Of a stretch of 63,913 nucleotides of DNA, positions 9,040-20,132 are shown piece after piece (the first letter of the stretch is position 1; each line of letters starts with the position of its first letter). The DNA lies in NCBI GenBank assembly GCA_019243635.1, contig JAFAUB010000021.1, forward strand, positions 1 through 63,913. Reading direction: 5' to 3'. The notes beneath the pieces are model-generated. The model saw only the letters and a program-made list of their open reading frames with translations. It made no database searches and was not told where the DNA came from. The position numbers were made by a program, and so were the translations under genes. The stretch is from Pseudonocardiales bacterium (GTDB lineage: Bacteria; Actinomycetota; Actinomycetes; Mycobacteriales; Pseudonocardiaceae).

Positions 9040-9807
9040 ATGACCGCAGCCATGTTCCTGGTCGCGACGGTGTTTCTGGCCTGCGCTGTGGAGGCCATCG
9101 AGGCGTTGACGATCGTGTTGGCGATGGGCACCACCTGCGGCTGGCGCTCGACCCTGTATGGGGTTGCCGGCGGGCTAGCCGTCCTAGCGGCGGTGGTGGC
9201 GGCACTGGGCCCGACGCTCGCTGTGATCCCGTTCGGCGCCGTGCGGCTGGTGGTGGGCGGGCTGCTGCTGGTTCTCGGGCTGCAGTGGCTACGCAAGGCC
9301 ATCCTGCGGGCAAGCGGGTTCACCCCTCTGCGCGACGAAGCGGCCATCTACGACCGCCAGGTCCACGCTGCTCGGACAGCCACCGGCAGCGGCAGGTGGT
9401 TGTTCGTCGCCGATCGCTACGCCTTCACACTGGCCTTCAAGGGAGTGCTGCTGGAGGGCCTGGAAGTGGCCCTCATCGTGATCACTTTGGGAGCCGACGA
9501 GGGTAGCATCGCACTCGCAATGCTCGGCGCCGCGCTGGCCGTGGTGGTGGTCACGGTCACCGGGATCGCTGTGCGCGCCCCCCTGGCCCGGGTCCCGGAG
9601 AACACCATGAAATTCGCCGTAGGGGTCATGCTCACCTCCTTCGGCATCTTCTGGGGCGCTGAGGGCGCCGGCGTGTCCTGGCCTGGCGAGGATGCCGCGC
9701 TGCTTGGTGTACTGGCCTACGTACTGAGTGTGGCGGGGATAGCGGTCGGTGTCCTACGACGAACCCGTCGCAAGCACGGTGCGCCTGAGCACACCGGAGC
9801 CGGCTGA
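9040..9807 (+). CDS. COG4280-like multi-spanning membrane protein
   Basis: An integral membrane protein of 255 residues with about seven predicted helices and an internal duplication-like pattern. Two conserved acidic motifs sit within helices: AVEAIEALTIVLAMG in the first and LLEGLEVALIVITLG in the middle. Glu-x-x-Glu motifs within helices are seen in metal and cation transporters (FTR1, TerC, GDT1-type), and the protein resembles the uncharacterised COG4280 group. A metal or cation transport role is therefore a guess. ATG 9040 has an AGGAG site. It starts 25 bases after lexA and overlaps the next small gene, so the three may be cotranscribed. Confidence 0.7.
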   Translation: MTAAMFLVATVFLACAVEAIEALTIVLAMGTTCGWRSTLYGVAGGLAVLAAVVAALGPTLAVIPFGAVRLVVGGLLLVLGLQWLRKAILRASGFTPLRDEAAIYDRQVHAARTATGSGRWLFVADRYAFTLAFKGVLLEGLEVALIVITLGADEGSIALAMLGAALAVVVVTVTGIAVRAPLARVPENTMKFAVGVMLTSFGIFWGAEGAGVSWPGEDAALLGVLAYVLSVAGIAVGVLRRTRRKHGAPEHTGAG

Positions 9808-10010
9808 TGCGAGCCTTGCGGTCGTTCCTCGCGTTCGGCTACGACTTCCTTGTCGGTGACGACTGGACCATCGCAGCGGGAGTCATGCTCGCGCTCGCCC
9901 TCACCAAAGCCCTGACTGTCACCGGCATCCCCGCGTGGTGGCTGCCACCACTGGCCGTCCTCGGCATGCTCGCGTTCTCTCTCGGCCGAGCCATCCGCCG
10001 ATCCCGCTAA
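9807..10010 (+). CDS. Small membrane protein coupled to COG4280-like gene
   Basis: A 67-residue protein whose ATG overlaps the stop of the preceding membrane gene (TGATG), so translation is coupled. One or two hydrophobic helices are visible (IAAGVMLALALTKALTV and WLPPLAVLGMLAFSLG), followed by a basic end (RAIRRSR) expected to face the cytoplasm. The coupling suggests an accessory subunit of the upstream protein. No family was recognised. Confidence 0.65.
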   Translation: MRALRSFLAFGYDFLVGDDWTIAAGVMLALALTKALTVTGIPAWWLPPLAVLGMLAFSLGRAIRRSR

Positions 10011-10043
10011 CGGTTCGAAGGCCAGGCTGTGATGTCTGCGGTG

Positions 10044-10088
10044 TCAGGGATGCTGCGGTCAGGGATGCCGCAGTCAGGGATGTCCGCT
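10044..10088. repeat. Three 15-bp tandem repeats
   Basis: Three adjacent copies of TCAGGGATGCYGCRG (the third degenerate) lie between the convergent membrane-protein gene and hflX. The repeat creates the hairpin annotated at 10053-10073. Confidence 0.7.
10053..10073. terminator. Hairpin between convergent genes
   Basis: CTGCGG and CCGCAG pair around a 9-base loop, within the tandem repeats and 19 bases beyond the hflX stop. The stem is short and no T-tract follows, so termination is uncertain. Confidence 0.3.
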
Positions 10089-10091
10089 GTG

Positions 10092-11519
<1,428 letters not shown>

Positions 11520-11743
11520 ATGCCTCTCAATCTGTCTGTAGCTCGGTCGATCATGGCTATAAGCAGCCAGTATATCCGTCTAGCGGGTACTCGCGCCGGA
11601 ACTGAGCCCGGCGTGGACCCCATCAGCCGCCAGTTGTGGCGACCGTTGCGCTGACGGCGCGCCATCGCCGTCAGCGCGGTGGTGGCGCCTGATGCGTTTC
11701 CACAATGCGAGTCATCGTGCGAGCGGCTCGAGCGGCTGCTGAC

Positions 11744-11827
11744 ACCGACTGAGTAGCTGTAGTCGATGTGCCGGAACACCAGCAGTCGGTCGTCACACAC
11801 GATGTAGCACAGCACCTTGTCCTTCAA
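11744..11827 (-). pseudogene. Nudix hydrolase N-terminal fragment
   Basis: From TTG 11827 leftward the frame reads MKDKVLCYIVCDDRLLVFRH and continues IDYSYSVG, closely resembling the first beta-strands of small Nudix hydrolases. Beyond that the resemblance stops; no Nudix box (GX5EX7REUXEEXGU) follows in any frame. It is therefore a 5' remnant of about 28 codons. Loss of the rest probably happened in the same event that truncated the divergent regulator. The assignment rests on a short stretch. Confidence 0.45.
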
Positions 11828-11866
11828 TACCCTCTCGGGTATGACGTCCTATCCCGTCGAACGGGA
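11827..11866. promoter_or_regulatory. Two adjacent dyads between divergent gene remnants
   Basis: ATACCCTCTCGGGTAT (11827-11842; 6-bp arms, 4-base centre) and TCCCGTCGAACGGGA (11852-11866; 6-bp arms, 3-base centre) lie side by side between the Nudix fragment and the HTH-TPR gene. AAGGAGG follows at once. They look like operators of the former divergent promoter. Confidence 0.4.
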
Positions 11867-11974
11867 AGGAGGACTTGCTTCGCCGCATGGCCTACTAGAA
11901 CGGCCCCGCGCGTCGTCGTCGGCCGAGCTGCGATACCGTCACCTCGCGGAGTCAGCGTTTCTCGTTGCGCTAAC

Positions 11975-12930
11975 GTGAAGGGATCGCCCGTGGGCCTCAT
12001 CGAGGCCGCGTTCTTCGAAGACGATGAGGTGCGCGCCGCGCTGGCCGCCCGTAGTACCGGCAGGCTCTACCGCCTCCTGCGCCGGGTCGGGATGAGCCAG
12101 TGCCAGATTGCGCACCTGACCGGCCAGTCCCAGTCGGAGGTCGGCGAGATTCTCCACAGCCGCCAGGTATGCAACGTATGGCTGCTCGAGCGCATCGCCG
12201 ACAGGCTCGGCCTACTTCGAGCGCGGATGGGCCTGAGCTACGGTGAGGACGCACCACCGGCTGAGAAGGTGGACGAGGAGATGAGACGCCGCGTCCTCAT
12301 CGCCGCCACCATCGCGGCGGCCATGAGCCAGGGAGCACAGTCCTTGGGCGAGCTCATCCAGCTGGCCTGGCCAGCCGGCCAGGCACTGCCCTCACGGCTG
12401 GACATGTCCCACGCGCACACCGTGCGGGCGGTCACCGAGCGACTGCGCGGGGTAGCCCGATACCACGGTGGGCAGGGTGACCTGTTCGGCGCCGCCGCCA
12501 CGCTCTACACCCGGGGGATGCAGGTCCCCTCGACGGAAGTGGTCAAGGCTCGGCTGGCCGCCGCGCTGGCCGAGCTGCACACCGAGGCGGGCTGGTCCTG
12601 CTACGACTCCGGTGTGGACGGCAGGGGTCACTTCACCCGCGCCCTACGACGGGCCACTGAGGCCGGAGACGCCTACGGAGTCGCCAACGCCGCCTGGAAC
12701 GCCGGAGCGACGCTGGTTCTCAGCGGTCACCCCAACGACGCGCTCAAGCTGTTCCAGCTCGGACAGTTCTGCCTCCCCAGGCCCCGGCCCGGCAGATCCA
12801 CACCAGCAACGCCGCACGCCGACGACCCGAGGATAGCGACCCTCACCGCGAAGCTCGCCCGGCAGTCCGCAACCGCCTACGCCGTCATGAAAGGCCACGA
12901 CGAGGCCACCCGGTGCCTCGCGAGGCGTGG
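11975..12930 (+). pseudogene. Truncated HTH-TPR transcriptional regulator
   Basis: The first 300 or so codons match a family of actinobacterial regulators with an N-terminal XRE-type helix-turn-helix (LYRLLRRVGMSQCQIAHLTG, SQSEVGEILHSR) followed by TPR-like helices (HTEAGWSCYDSGVDGRGHF, NAAWNAGATLVLSGHPNDAL). GTG 11975 or GTG 11990 would start it. The homology stops near EATRCLARRG; the rest of the frame runs antisense through dapF and encodes nothing plausible. Relatives continue for another 100-150 residues of TPR repeats. I infer a 3' deletion that joined the gene to the end of dapF. A short active product is not excluded, since the DNA-binding domain is whole. Confidence 0.6.
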
Positions 12931-12981
12931 TCACGTCCTGAAAACCCGGCGGGATCCACGCGGAGGGGCGGGTTCACGTGG

Positions 12982-13818
12982 TCAGTGCGCCGACCACCAG
13001 TCGAGAGCCAGCCAGCCTCGCGCGAGGAGCACCGCCGGCCCGGTCAGCGTGCCGCCATCGTCGGTGATCGCCACGTGCAGCAGCCCCCCGGGCATCTGCA
13101 CGTCGGTCTCACCGGTGTCCCCGCCCCGGGCGGCCAGCGCCGCGGCCAGCGCGGCCACCGCCGCGGTGCCACAGGAGCGGGTCTCCCCCACGCCCCGCTC
13201 GTGCACCCGCATGCGCAGCGCTCCGCCGGAGCGCACGTTGACGAACTCGACGTTGACGCCGTGCGGAAAGGCCCCGGGGTCGTGTCCCGGCGGCACGGTG
13301 AGGTCCAGCTGCTCCACCGGCACCTCGCTCAGGCAGGCCAGATGCGGGTTGCCGACATCCACCACGAGCCCGGTGAACGCCACGCCCTCGACGGTCACCG
13401 TGGACATGCCCTCGCGCCGCACCCGCCCCATCTCGACCGTCACCGAGCCGTCCTCGTTGCGCCGCACCGCGCGCGGACCGGACCTGCTGCCGATCCGGAA
13501 CTCGGGATCGGCAACCAGGCCGGCGTCAGCCAGGTAGCGGGCGAATACCCGCGCCCCGTTGCCGCACAGCTCGGCGAGGGAACCGTCCGCGTTGCGGTAG
13601 TCCATGAACCAGTCCGTGGGTGACGTGCCCGGCGGCGAGTCAGGTACCAGCGCGCCTGGTACCGCCCGCAGCACCCCGTCGGCACCCAGCCCGCGGTGTC
13701 GGTCGCACAGCGCGCGCACCCGGGACGGCGTCAGGTCCAGCCTGCCGGTGGGGTCGGGCAGCAGGACGAAGTCGTTCTCCGTCCCATGCCCCTTGAGGAA
13801 CTCGATGCCCTGCTCCAT
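12982..13818 (-). CDS. dapF: Diaminopimelate epimerase
   Basis: Converts LL- to meso-diaminopimelate for peptidoglycan and lysine synthesis. The 278-residue protein begins MEQGIEFLKGHGTENDFVLL, typical of the family. Both catalytic cysteines are present: AELCGNGARVFARYL and ETRSCGTAAVAALAAAL. Family motifs RHRGLGADGVL, DYRNADGS and VGNPHLACL are visible. ATG 13818 is preferred over a longer frame that would overlap miaA. miaA ends 12 bases upstream, so the two are almost certainly one transcript. Confidence 0.95.
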   Translation of the reverse strand: MEQGIEFLKGHGTENDFVLLPDPTGRLDLTPSRVRALCDRHRGLGADGVLRAVPGALVPDSPPGTSPTDWFMDYRNADGSLAELCGNGARVFARYLADAGLVADPEFRIGSRSGPRAVRRNEDGSVTVEMGRVRREGMSTVTVEGVAFTGLVVDVGNPHLACLSEVPVEQLDLTVPPGHDPGAFPHGVNVEFVNVRSGGALRMRVHERGVGETRSCGTAAVAALAAALAARGGDTGETDVQMPGGLLHVAITDDGGTLTGPAVLLARGWLALDWWSAH

Positions 13819-13829
13819 CGTCGGTGAGC

Positions 13830-14738
13830 CTATCGGTCCGCCACCAGCGCGCGCGCGGCGCCGAGCAGGTCGGGATGCCGGCAGTCCAACCACCTGATCC
13901 GGCTGTCCCGCCGAAACCAGCTGCGTTGCCTGCGGATGAAGCGCCGGGTCGCCTGGGCGGTCGGGCTCGCGGCTCGGATCGGGTCGACGCCCGCGTCCAG
14001 CGCGGCGATGACCTGCTGGTAGCCCAGTGCCCGCGAGGCCGTCCTGCCCTCCCGCAGGCCGAGAGACAGCAGCTCGTGGACTTCCTCGACCAGGCCCTCA
14101 CTGAACATCCGGTCCACTCGGGCATCGACCCGCGTGTCCAGGACCGCAGGATCGGTATCCAATCCGATGATCACCGCGTGGTAGCGCGCCGGGCCGGGCG
14201 GTGGCAGCGCCGCTGAGAACGGACGTCCGGTGAGCTGGATGACCTCCAACGCTCGCACCAGCCGGCGTCGGTTGCTCGGCGGGATCCGGCCGGCCGCCAC
14301 CGGGTCGAGTCGATGCAGCCGGTGATGCAGTGCCGGCGCCCCGTGCTCGGCCAGCTCGGCCTCGAGCCGGGCCCGTAGTTCAAGGTCGGTGCCCGGGAAG
14401 TCCAGCTCGTCCAGCACCGCCTGCACGTAGAGCCCGGAGCCCCCGGCGAGCACGGGCACCCGACCCGCGGCGAGCAGCTCCTCCGCGACGCGGCGGGCCT
14501 CGCGCTGGTAGGCCGCCACCGAGGCGGTCTCGGTGACGTCGAGGATGTCGAGCAGATGGTGGCGCACCCCGTACCGCCTGGCGAGCGGCAGCTTCGCGGT
14601 GCCGATGTTCATGCCCCGATACAGCTGCATCGCATCGGCGTTGATCACCTCACCACCCAGACCGCGGGCCAGCTTGACCGCGAGGTCGGACTTGCCAGTG
14701 CTGGTCGGGCCGACCACCGCGACCGCCCGGGGACTCAC
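13830..14738 (-). CDS. miaA: tRNA dimethylallyltransferase
   Basis: Adds a dimethylallyl group to A37 of tRNAs reading UNN codons, the first step completed by MiaB, which is also in this cluster. The P-loop [19 protein letters not shown] opens the protein. [58 protein letters not shown] and the C-terminal [13 protein letters not shown] are all family motifs. The start is taken as GTG 14738, giving 302 residues, the normal length; upstream codons in the frame do not resemble the family. dapF follows directly. Confidence 0.93.
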   Translation of the reverse strand: MSPRAVAVVGPTSTGKSDLAVKLARGLGGEVINADAMQLYRGMNIGTAKLPLARRYGVRHHLLDILDVTETASVAAYQREARRVAEELLAAGRVPVLAGGSGLYVQAVLDELDFPGTDLELRARLEAELAEHGAPALHHRLHRLDPVAAGRIPPSNRRRLVRALEVIQLTGRPFSAALPPPGPARYHAVIIGLDTDPAVLDTRVDARVDRMFSEGLVEEVHELLSLGLREGRTASRALGYQQVIAALDAGVDPIRAASPTAQATRRFIRRQRSWFRRDSRIRWLDCRHPDLLGAARALVADR

Positions 14739-14969
14739 GACGGGGCCAGTTCCGGCACCGGGACGAGTGGATGTGGTACCACCGCCACGCGTACGATCAC
14801 CGCTGCAGGTTAGTGCCACTTCGCACCTGCTCCCCTGCTCCCGCGCCTGCACTGCTTCAATGCGGCCCTGGCCGGGTGTTCCGGGACCGCCCGGTCGAAG
14901 ATGCGCGCACCTGCGCAGTGGGGCGCCCGCAGGACGCGGCGGCGGGCACTGAGGTTGAGGAAGGCCGGC

Positions 14970-16265
14970 ATGACCGAGCACAACCACACCGAGCAACGTC
15001 TGGAGACCGGTGCCCAACCCGGTCCCCGACCTTCCGTCTCACGCGCCTCCCGGGACCCGCGGCGCTGGGGGCGAGTAGCTCCGGACGGCACGGTGTACAC
15101 CCGCACCACTGAAGGTGAACGAGCGGTCGGTTCGTGGCAGGCCGGCACAGCCGAGGAAGGTCTGGCGCACTTCGCCCGTCGGTTCGACGACCTGCTCACC
15201 GAGGCCGAACTGCTCCAGTCCCGGCTGAGCTCCGGAGTAGGCGACCCCAAGCAGGCGCTGTCCCGCGTCCGCACCCTGCGCGATGGGCTCGTCGAACCGA
15301 CCGTCGTGGGTGACCTGGTCGGCCTCACCGCTTTCCTGGACCACCTGCAGCGGCACGCCGAGGAGTCTCTCGCCGGCGCTAAGGCGGCCCGGGAACGGGC
15401 CAGAGCGCGAGCGACCGCCCGTAAGGAGGCACTGGTGGTGGAGGCCGAGCGGATCGGCGCCGAGTCCACCCAGTGGAAGGCCGGCGGCGACCGGCTGCGC
15501 ACCATCCTGGACGAGTGGAAGACGATCAGGGGCGTGGACCGGAAGGTCGACGAGGTGTTGTGGCGCCGCTTCTCCAAAGCCCGAGACGCCTTCGCGAGGC
15601 GCCGCGGCGCGCATTTCGCCGATCTCGACCGGCAACGCGTCGGGGCTCGGAACCGTAAGGAAGAGCTGGTGGTCGAGGCGGAGAAGCTGGCCGACTCCAC
15701 TGACTGGGGTGCCACAGCGAGCCGCTTCCGGAACCTGATGGACGAGTGGAAGGCGGCGGGGCGTGCCCCGAAGGAAGCCGACGACGCCTTGTGGCAGCGG
15801 TTCCGTGCCGCCCAGGAACGCTTCTTCAGCCGCCGCTCCACCACCTTCTCCGAGCGGGACTCGGAGTTGGAGCAGAACATGACGCGCAAGGAGGAGCTGG
15901 TCGCCGCCGCGGAACGGATCGACCCCACTGGCGACGCTGAGGCGGCCCGATCGCAGCTGCGGAGGATTCAGGAGCGCTGGGAGAGTCTAGGCAGGGTTCC
16001 TCGGGAGCGGGTCAGAGAGCTTGAAGGCCGGCTGCGGGCCGTCGAGGAGCGGGTCCGCTCGGCCTCCAACGCGCAGCGGCGGCACGTCGACCCCGAGTCC
16101 GAGGCTCGGGTGGCCCAGTTCCGGGAACGGGTCGAGCAGTACGAGGCCCAGGCGGCGAAGGCCCGCGCCGCCGGGGACGACCGCCGTGCTACCACCGCGC
16201 AGGCCCAGGCTGATCAGTGGCGTGAGTGGCTGGCCGCCGCCGAGCGGGCGGTCACCAGTCGGTGA
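14970..16265 (+). CDS. DUF349 domain protein (Rv2731-like)
   Basis: A 431-residue charged, largely helical protein. After a short N-terminal domain ([15 protein letters not shown], shared by relatives) come two DUF349 repeats, near residues 150-220 and 225-300, each with the pattern [10 protein letters not shown], then DEWKTIRGV, then [20 protein letters not shown] coiled coil rich in Arg/Glu/Ala follows. The repeat is abundant in actinobacteria; its biochemical role is not established. It is divergent from miaA and matches the position of Rv2731 in Mycobacterium. ATG 14970 has GAGGAAGG upstream. Confidence 0.85.
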   Translation: MTEHNHTEQRLETGAQPGPRPSVSRASRDPRRWGRVAPDGTVYTRTTEGERAVGSWQAGTAEEGLAHFARRFDDLLTEAELLQSRLSSGVGDPKQALSRVRTLRDGLVEPTVVGDLVGLTAFLDHLQRHAEESLAGAKAARERARARATARKEALVVEAERIGAESTQWKAGGDRLRTILDEWKTIRGVDRKVDEVLWRRFSKARDAFARRRGAHFADLDRQRVGARNRKEELVVEAEKLADSTDWGATASRFRNLMDEWKAAGRAPKEADDALWQRFRAAQERFFSRRSTTFSERDSELEQNMTRKEELVAAAERIDPTGDAEAARSQLRRIQERWESLGRVPRERVRELEGRLRAVEERVRSASNAQRRHVDPESEARVAQFRERVEQYEAQAAKARAAGDDRRATTAQAQADQWREWLAAAERAVTSR

Positions 16266-16315
16266 GCACGAGGCCAGCCCGTTACGGGCGAGGCTCCAGC
16301 CCGCCCTGGGCGAGG

Positions 16316-16789
16316 CTACCGGCGAGACACCGCGAGACGCAGCCACTGCGCGGCGAGTACGGTCATGGCCAGCTCAGCCAACACCAGCCCGATGCCGGGG
16401 CCGGGGCCGTGCGCCGTCTGCCGAGACCAGATCGCCCACACCCCGTCCAGCACACAGTAGGTGCAGCCCAGTGCGCTGGCCCAGACCAGGCCCCAGCGAC
16501 GGGTGAGCAGCGCCAGCACGGACAGACCGACTCCCAACCCCAGCGCGACGCCCCCGAACAGCTGGGGTAGCAGCCCGACGCGGTCGACCGGGTTCGCGGT
16601 ACCCCGCAGCACGTCCCAGCCGCTGGCGTCGCCGACCCAGGGCAACGTGACGGCCAGCAGCAGCACCATGATCGCACCGGCGATCACCGCCGCGCGGACA
16701 CCCGGGTCGACCCGGCGCAGCACCGAGCGCTCCACCGCGTCGATCTCGGCGCGCAGCGCGGCGATGCCGTTCGGATCCCTGGCGGTCAT
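16316..16789 (-). CDS. Conserved actinobacterial membrane protein (Rv2732c-like)
   Basis: A 157-residue membrane protein with about four helices ([77 protein letters not shown]). The cytoplasmic N terminus reads [20 protein letters not shown]. Its ATG overlaps the miaB stop (ATGA), so translation is coupled. The order miaB, this gene, DUF349 gene matches Mycobacterium Rv2733c-Rv2732c-Rv2731. Function is unknown. Longer upstream in-frame starts would lie inside miaB. Confidence 0.8.
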   Translation of the reverse strand: MTARDPNGIAALRAEIDAVERSVLRRVDPGVRAAVIAGAIMVLLLAVTLPWVGDASGWDVLRGTANPVDRVGLLPQLFGGVALGLGVGLSVLALLTRRWGLVWASALGCTYCVLDGVWAIWSRQTAHGPGPGIGLVLAELAMTVLAAQWLRLAVSRR

Positions 16790-18240
16790 CTCGCCGGCCA
16801 GCCGAACGAGGGCAGGCCCAGCACCACCCCCGGCGTCGTCGGGCGTCGACCGGCCGCCCACGCGTCGCCCGCGGCGGTCCGCCGGTGAGCCCGCACCACC
16901 TCGGACACCAGGTGGTGCGGCGCCGCATAGGTGATCTCCGCGAGCATCACGTCACCCGGGCGGACCTCGCGCCGGCCCGGTTGGACGTGTACGAGCCGGC
17001 CGTCCCTGGCCCGCCCGCTCACCCTCCTGGTGACCGCGTCCTTACGGCCCTCGCCCTCAGCGACCAGCACCTCCACAACACTACCGACCAGGCTCCGGTT
17101 GAGCTCCCAGGAGATCTCCTCCTGCACCGCGACGAGCCGCTCGTAGCGGTCCTGCACAATCGCCTTGGGCACCTGGCCGGTCATGTCCGCAGCTGGCGTG
17201 CCCGGACGGCGTGAGTACTGGAAAGTGAACGCCTGAGCGAAGCGTGCTTCCCGGACCACGTCCAGGGTGGCCTGGAAGTCGGCCTCGGTCTCACCGGGGA
17301 AACCGACGATGATGTCGGTGGACAGCGCCGCGTCGGGCAACGCGGCCCGTACCTCCTCGACGATCGTGAGGTAGCGCCGCGCCCGGTAGGAGCGGCGCAT
17401 CGCCGCGAGTACCGCGTCCGAGCCGGACTGCAGCGGCATGTGCAGCTGGTGGCAGACGTTCGGGGTGGTCGTCATCGCCTCGATGACGTCTGAGGTGAAG
17501 TCTCTCGGGTGCGGCGAGGTGAAGCGCACCCGCTCCAGGCCCGCGATTCTCCCGCAGGCGCGCAGCAGGTCACCGAACGCGTGCCGGTCGGCGAACCCGA
17601 CGCCATAGGCGTTGACATTCTGCCCCAGCAGGGTCACCTCGAGCACGCCCTCGGCCACCAGCGCCTCGATCTCCGCGAGCACGTCACCGGGTCGCCGGTC
17701 GACCTCCTTGCCGCGCAGCGCGGGCACGATGCAGAACGTGCAGGTGTTGTTGCAACCCACTGAGATCGACACCCACGCGGAGTGCGCCGAGTCCCGCTTC
17801 GCCGGCAGCGCGGAGGGGAACACCTCCAGCGACTCGGCGATCTCGACCTGGGCGGCGTCGTTGTACCGGGCCCGCTCCAGCAGCACCGGCAACGAACCGA
17901 TGTTGTGGGTGCCGAACACCACATCCACCCAGGGCGCCCGACGGGTGATCTCGCCGCGGTCCTTCTGCGCCAGACAACCGCCGACAGCGATCTGCATCCC
18001 CGGATGCTCGCGCTTGATCGGGCGTAGCCGGCCGAGGTTGCCGTAGAGCCGGTTGTCGGCGTTCTCGCGTACCGCGCAGGTGTTGAGCACGATCACATCG
18101 GGGGTAGCGTCCCGCCCGGCGGGCACGTACCCTGCCGCCTCGAGCAGTCCGGCCAGCCGCTCGGAGTCGTGCACGTTCATCTGGCAGCCGTACGTGCGCA
18201 CATGGTAGCTGCGTGGGCGCTGCTCGGTGCTCGCCGCCAT
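16786..18240 (-). CDS. miaB: tRNA-2-methylthio-N6-dimethylallyladenosine synthase
   Basis: A radical-SAM methylthiotransferase that adds the methylthio group to i6A37 of tRNA made by MiaA. The N-terminal UPF0004 domain shows the three auxiliary cluster cysteines ([24 protein letters not shown]), followed by the radical-SAM triad [23 protein letters not shown] domain lies at about residues 380-445. It is 484 residues long, with a C-terminal extension of about 40 residues beyond TRAM as in other actinobacteria. ATG 18240 has an AAAGGATG-like site. A membrane gene is translationally coupled to its end. Confidence 0.95.
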   Translation of the reverse strand: MAASTEQRPRSYHVRTYGCQMNVHDSERLAGLLEAAGYVPAGRDATPDVIVLNTCAVRENADNRLYGNLGRLRPIKREHPGMQIAVGGCLAQKDRGEITRRAPWVDVVFGTHNIGSLPVLLERARYNDAAQVEIAESLEVFPSALPAKRDSAHSAWVSISVGCNNTCTFCIVPALRGKEVDRRPGDVLAEIEALVAEGVLEVTLLGQNVNAYGVGFADRHAFGDLLRACGRIAGLERVRFTSPHPRDFTSDVIEAMTTTPNVCHQLHMPLQSGSDAVLAAMRRSYRARRYLTIVEEVRAALPDAALSTDIIVGFPGETEADFQATLDVVREARFAQAFTFQYSRRPGTPAADMTGQVPKAIVQDRYERLVAVQEEISWELNRSLVGSVVEVLVAEGEGRKDAVTRRVSGRARDGRLVHVQPGRREVRPGDVMLAEITYAAPHHLVSEVVRAHRRTAAGDAWAAGRRPTTPGVVLGLPSFGWPAR

Positions 18241-18611
18241 CTCATCCTTTCATCCTTCGCTGCCTGTTCAGGGTAAGGCAGGGACGAGACACGCTGTCGA
18301 GGTAGCTCGCCTCACCCGACGGTGGCGCGCGTACCACCCTCAGGGTAGGGATGAGCGTCCGGCTGACGCCACCTCCTCAGGACCTGAGAGTCCTGGTCGG
18401 TCGACTGCGCCCATCGGTTCACCCTGGGCGCCGACAGGTCCGGTGCGGTTACTCCGAAATGCTCCAGCTCACTGGATTCGGTGCCGTCCGGCGCGTCCCT
18501 GCGGCATCTCAGCGACGAGTTCACGTGATACCTTCGATGGGTGCTAACCCCGGGCTGTACGGTTCCGCGGCACCTTCGCCCAGTTATGGATCCTGGAGAT
18601 AGCGCGGTCTC
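18241..18611. other. Intergenic region between miaB and mntP-like gene
   Basis: These 371 bases hold the back-to-back promoters of miaB (minus) and the exporter gene (plus). I looked for a yybP-ykoY manganese riboswitch, sometimes found before mntP, and saw no convincing match. No open frame looks coding. Confidence 0.4.
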
Positions 18612-19370
18612 ATGAATAATGTTTTCCCCAGTTTGCTGTTGTTCGCGCTACCGCTGGGTGTTGACACGTTCGCGATCGCCGCTGCGGTGAGCGCGAGCCG
18701 GCCCATCGGGTCGACCCGGTGGCGGATCTCAGCGGTCTTCGTCCTTTGTGAAGGCGGTATGCCACTGGTGGGCCTCGCCCTTGGCGCATCCATCGGACAG
18801 ACGGTCGGGAGCATCGCCGGCTACCTCTCCGGCGGCCTGCTCGTCCTGCTTGGCGGTTACCTGTGGTGGGCCGGCGACGATGACGACGAGGTCGCGAAGG
18901 CGCGGAAGCTCACCGGCGCTCAGGGCCTCGCCTTGGTTGGGCTCGCGCTCTCGATCAGCCTCGACGAGCTGGCGATCGGCTTCAGTCTCGGCGTTGGCGC
19001 CGAGGCCACCGTACCCGCCACCATCGTCGCCGTCATCGCGATCCAGACCCTGGTCGTCTCCCAGCTCGGGTTGTCTTTCGGCGTCCGGATCAGCGAACGC
19101 GTGCGCGAGCGCGTCGAACGCTCGACCGGCCCCATACTGATCATGCTCGGCAGCTACCTGGTCGCCGAAACGCTCGTCAACGTCGGGCTGCTCACCGTAC
19201 GCCACGCCGTGGCCGTCGGAATCCTCGTACTCATCCTGGGCGCCGTCACTACCGGTGTGCGCCGGAGCGGCGTTCTGCCCGCGGAAGCTCGACCCGCGAC
19301 TGCTGCGGTAGTCCCGTCATCGACGGCCGTCAGAAGGAGTGCCGCGAGTTACCTCGGCGGACGACCGTAA
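18612..19370 (+). CDS. MntP-like manganese efflux family membrane protein
   Basis: A 252-residue membrane protein of the MntP family, proton-linked exporters thought to lower cytoplasmic Mn(II). Two inverted repeats of three helices each carry the expected acidic motifs: ALPLGVDTFAIAAAVSA in the first half and LALSISLDELAIGFSLG in the second. An acidic loop (GDDDDEVAKAR) lies between them. The basic C-terminal tail (last 30 residues) is longer than in E. coli MntP. The stop overlaps the ATG of the next gene (TAATG). The actual substrate is inferred from family only. Confidence 0.75.
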   Translation: MNNVFPSLLLFALPLGVDTFAIAAAVSASRPIGSTRWRISAVFVLCEGGMPLVGLALGASIGQTVGSIAGYLSGGLLVLLGGYLWWAGDDDDEVAKARKLTGAQGLALVGLALSISLDELAIGFSLGVGAEATVPATIVAVIAIQTLVVSQLGLSFGVRISERVRERVERSTGPILIMLGSYLVAETLVNVGLLTVRHAVAVGILVLILGAVTTGVRRSGVLPAEARPATAAVVPSSTAVRRSAASYLGGRP

Positions 19371-20131
19371 TGGATCTTGAGCCTCGGCGGTCCTGGCCGG
19401 AGCCGGCGCGGGAGTCGACGTCATCGCCCGGCACCCGGTCACTGAAGATCATGCGCCGGCCTGGACGGTTGCGACAGGGGCGGACCGGTTGTCTGATCAT
19501 CGTGCTCGTGATCGCGGCACTGTGGATGCTGGGTCGGGAGGTCCTGGGTGGGGCCCTCGACGGGCTCACCGCCCTGTTCAGCGACCACCCCGCTCCGGTG
19601 GCCGGCAGGCCGTTCGACACGGTCACCCCAGCGCGCCCGGCAAGCAGCGGATCGCCGACCATCGACCGGATCGCCTCGCGCGGCAAGCTCGTCGTCGCCA
19701 TCCAGGAGACACCTGGGCTGGCTGCGCGCTCGTCAGACTCGGGCGGCTACACCGGGTTCGACGTCGCGTTGCTCGGTCTGATCGCCCGTGACCTGGGGGT
19801 GGACCCGGCCCGCACCAGCTTTAAGCCCCTGGCCGCGAGTAGCCGCGAGGCGGCACTGGGCAGAGCTGAGGTGGATCTCGTGCTCGGCGGCTATGAGATC
19901 ACCGCAGCGCGGAGGGCCACGGTGGACATCGCGGGTCCTTACCTGGTGCGCCCGCTGGTCGGCGCGCCACTGGGAACCACTGAGTACGGCATCGGCCTGC
20001 CGCCGGGTGACCCGCTGCTGCGCGAGCGGGTCACCGCGGTGCTGCGGCACGCGATCGACGATGGCACCTGGGCTCGCCTCTACGCTGAGTACCTCGGCAC
20101 TCCGGTACCCAGCCCTCCTCTGCTCCGTTGA
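19370..20131 (+). CDS. Membrane-anchored SBP3-type protein with a shortened binding domain
   Basis: A 253-residue protein with one membrane helix near residues 41-57 (CLIIVLVIAALWMLGREVL) and an outer domain resembling the solute-binding proteins of polar amino-acid ABC transporters (RGKLVVAIQETPGL, YTGFDVALLGLIARDLGV, AALGRAEVDLVLGGYEITAARRATVDIAGPYL, then DGTWARLYAEYLG). The middle of the normal fold, about 70 residues forming most of lobe 2, is absent between PYLVRPLVGAPLG and the final helices. It either evolved a new role or lost ligand binding. It is translationally coupled to the MntP-like gene and no ABC permease is nearby. The domain assignment is moderate. Confidence 0.6.
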   Translation: MDLEPRRSWPEPARESTSSPGTRSLKIMRRPGRLRQGRTGCLIIVLVIAALWMLGREVLGGALDGLTALFSDHPAPVAGRPFDTVTPARPASSGSPTIDRIASRGKLVVAIQETPGLAARSSDSGGYTGFDVALLGLIARDLGVDPARTSFKPLAASSREAALGRAEVDLVLGGYEITAARRATVDIAGPYLVRPLVGAPLGTTEYGIGLPPGDPLLRERVTAVLRHAIDDGTWARLYAEYLGTPVPSPPLLR

Positions 20132-20132
20132 C

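Noticed and set aside
12931..13537. Continuation of the HTH-TPR frame through dapF
   Set aside because: It runs antisense to an intact dapF, has no TPR resemblance and is typical of spurious high-GC frames.
18241..18611. yybP-ykoY manganese riboswitch before the mntP-like gene
   Set aside because: The conserved core bases and paired arms could not be found.
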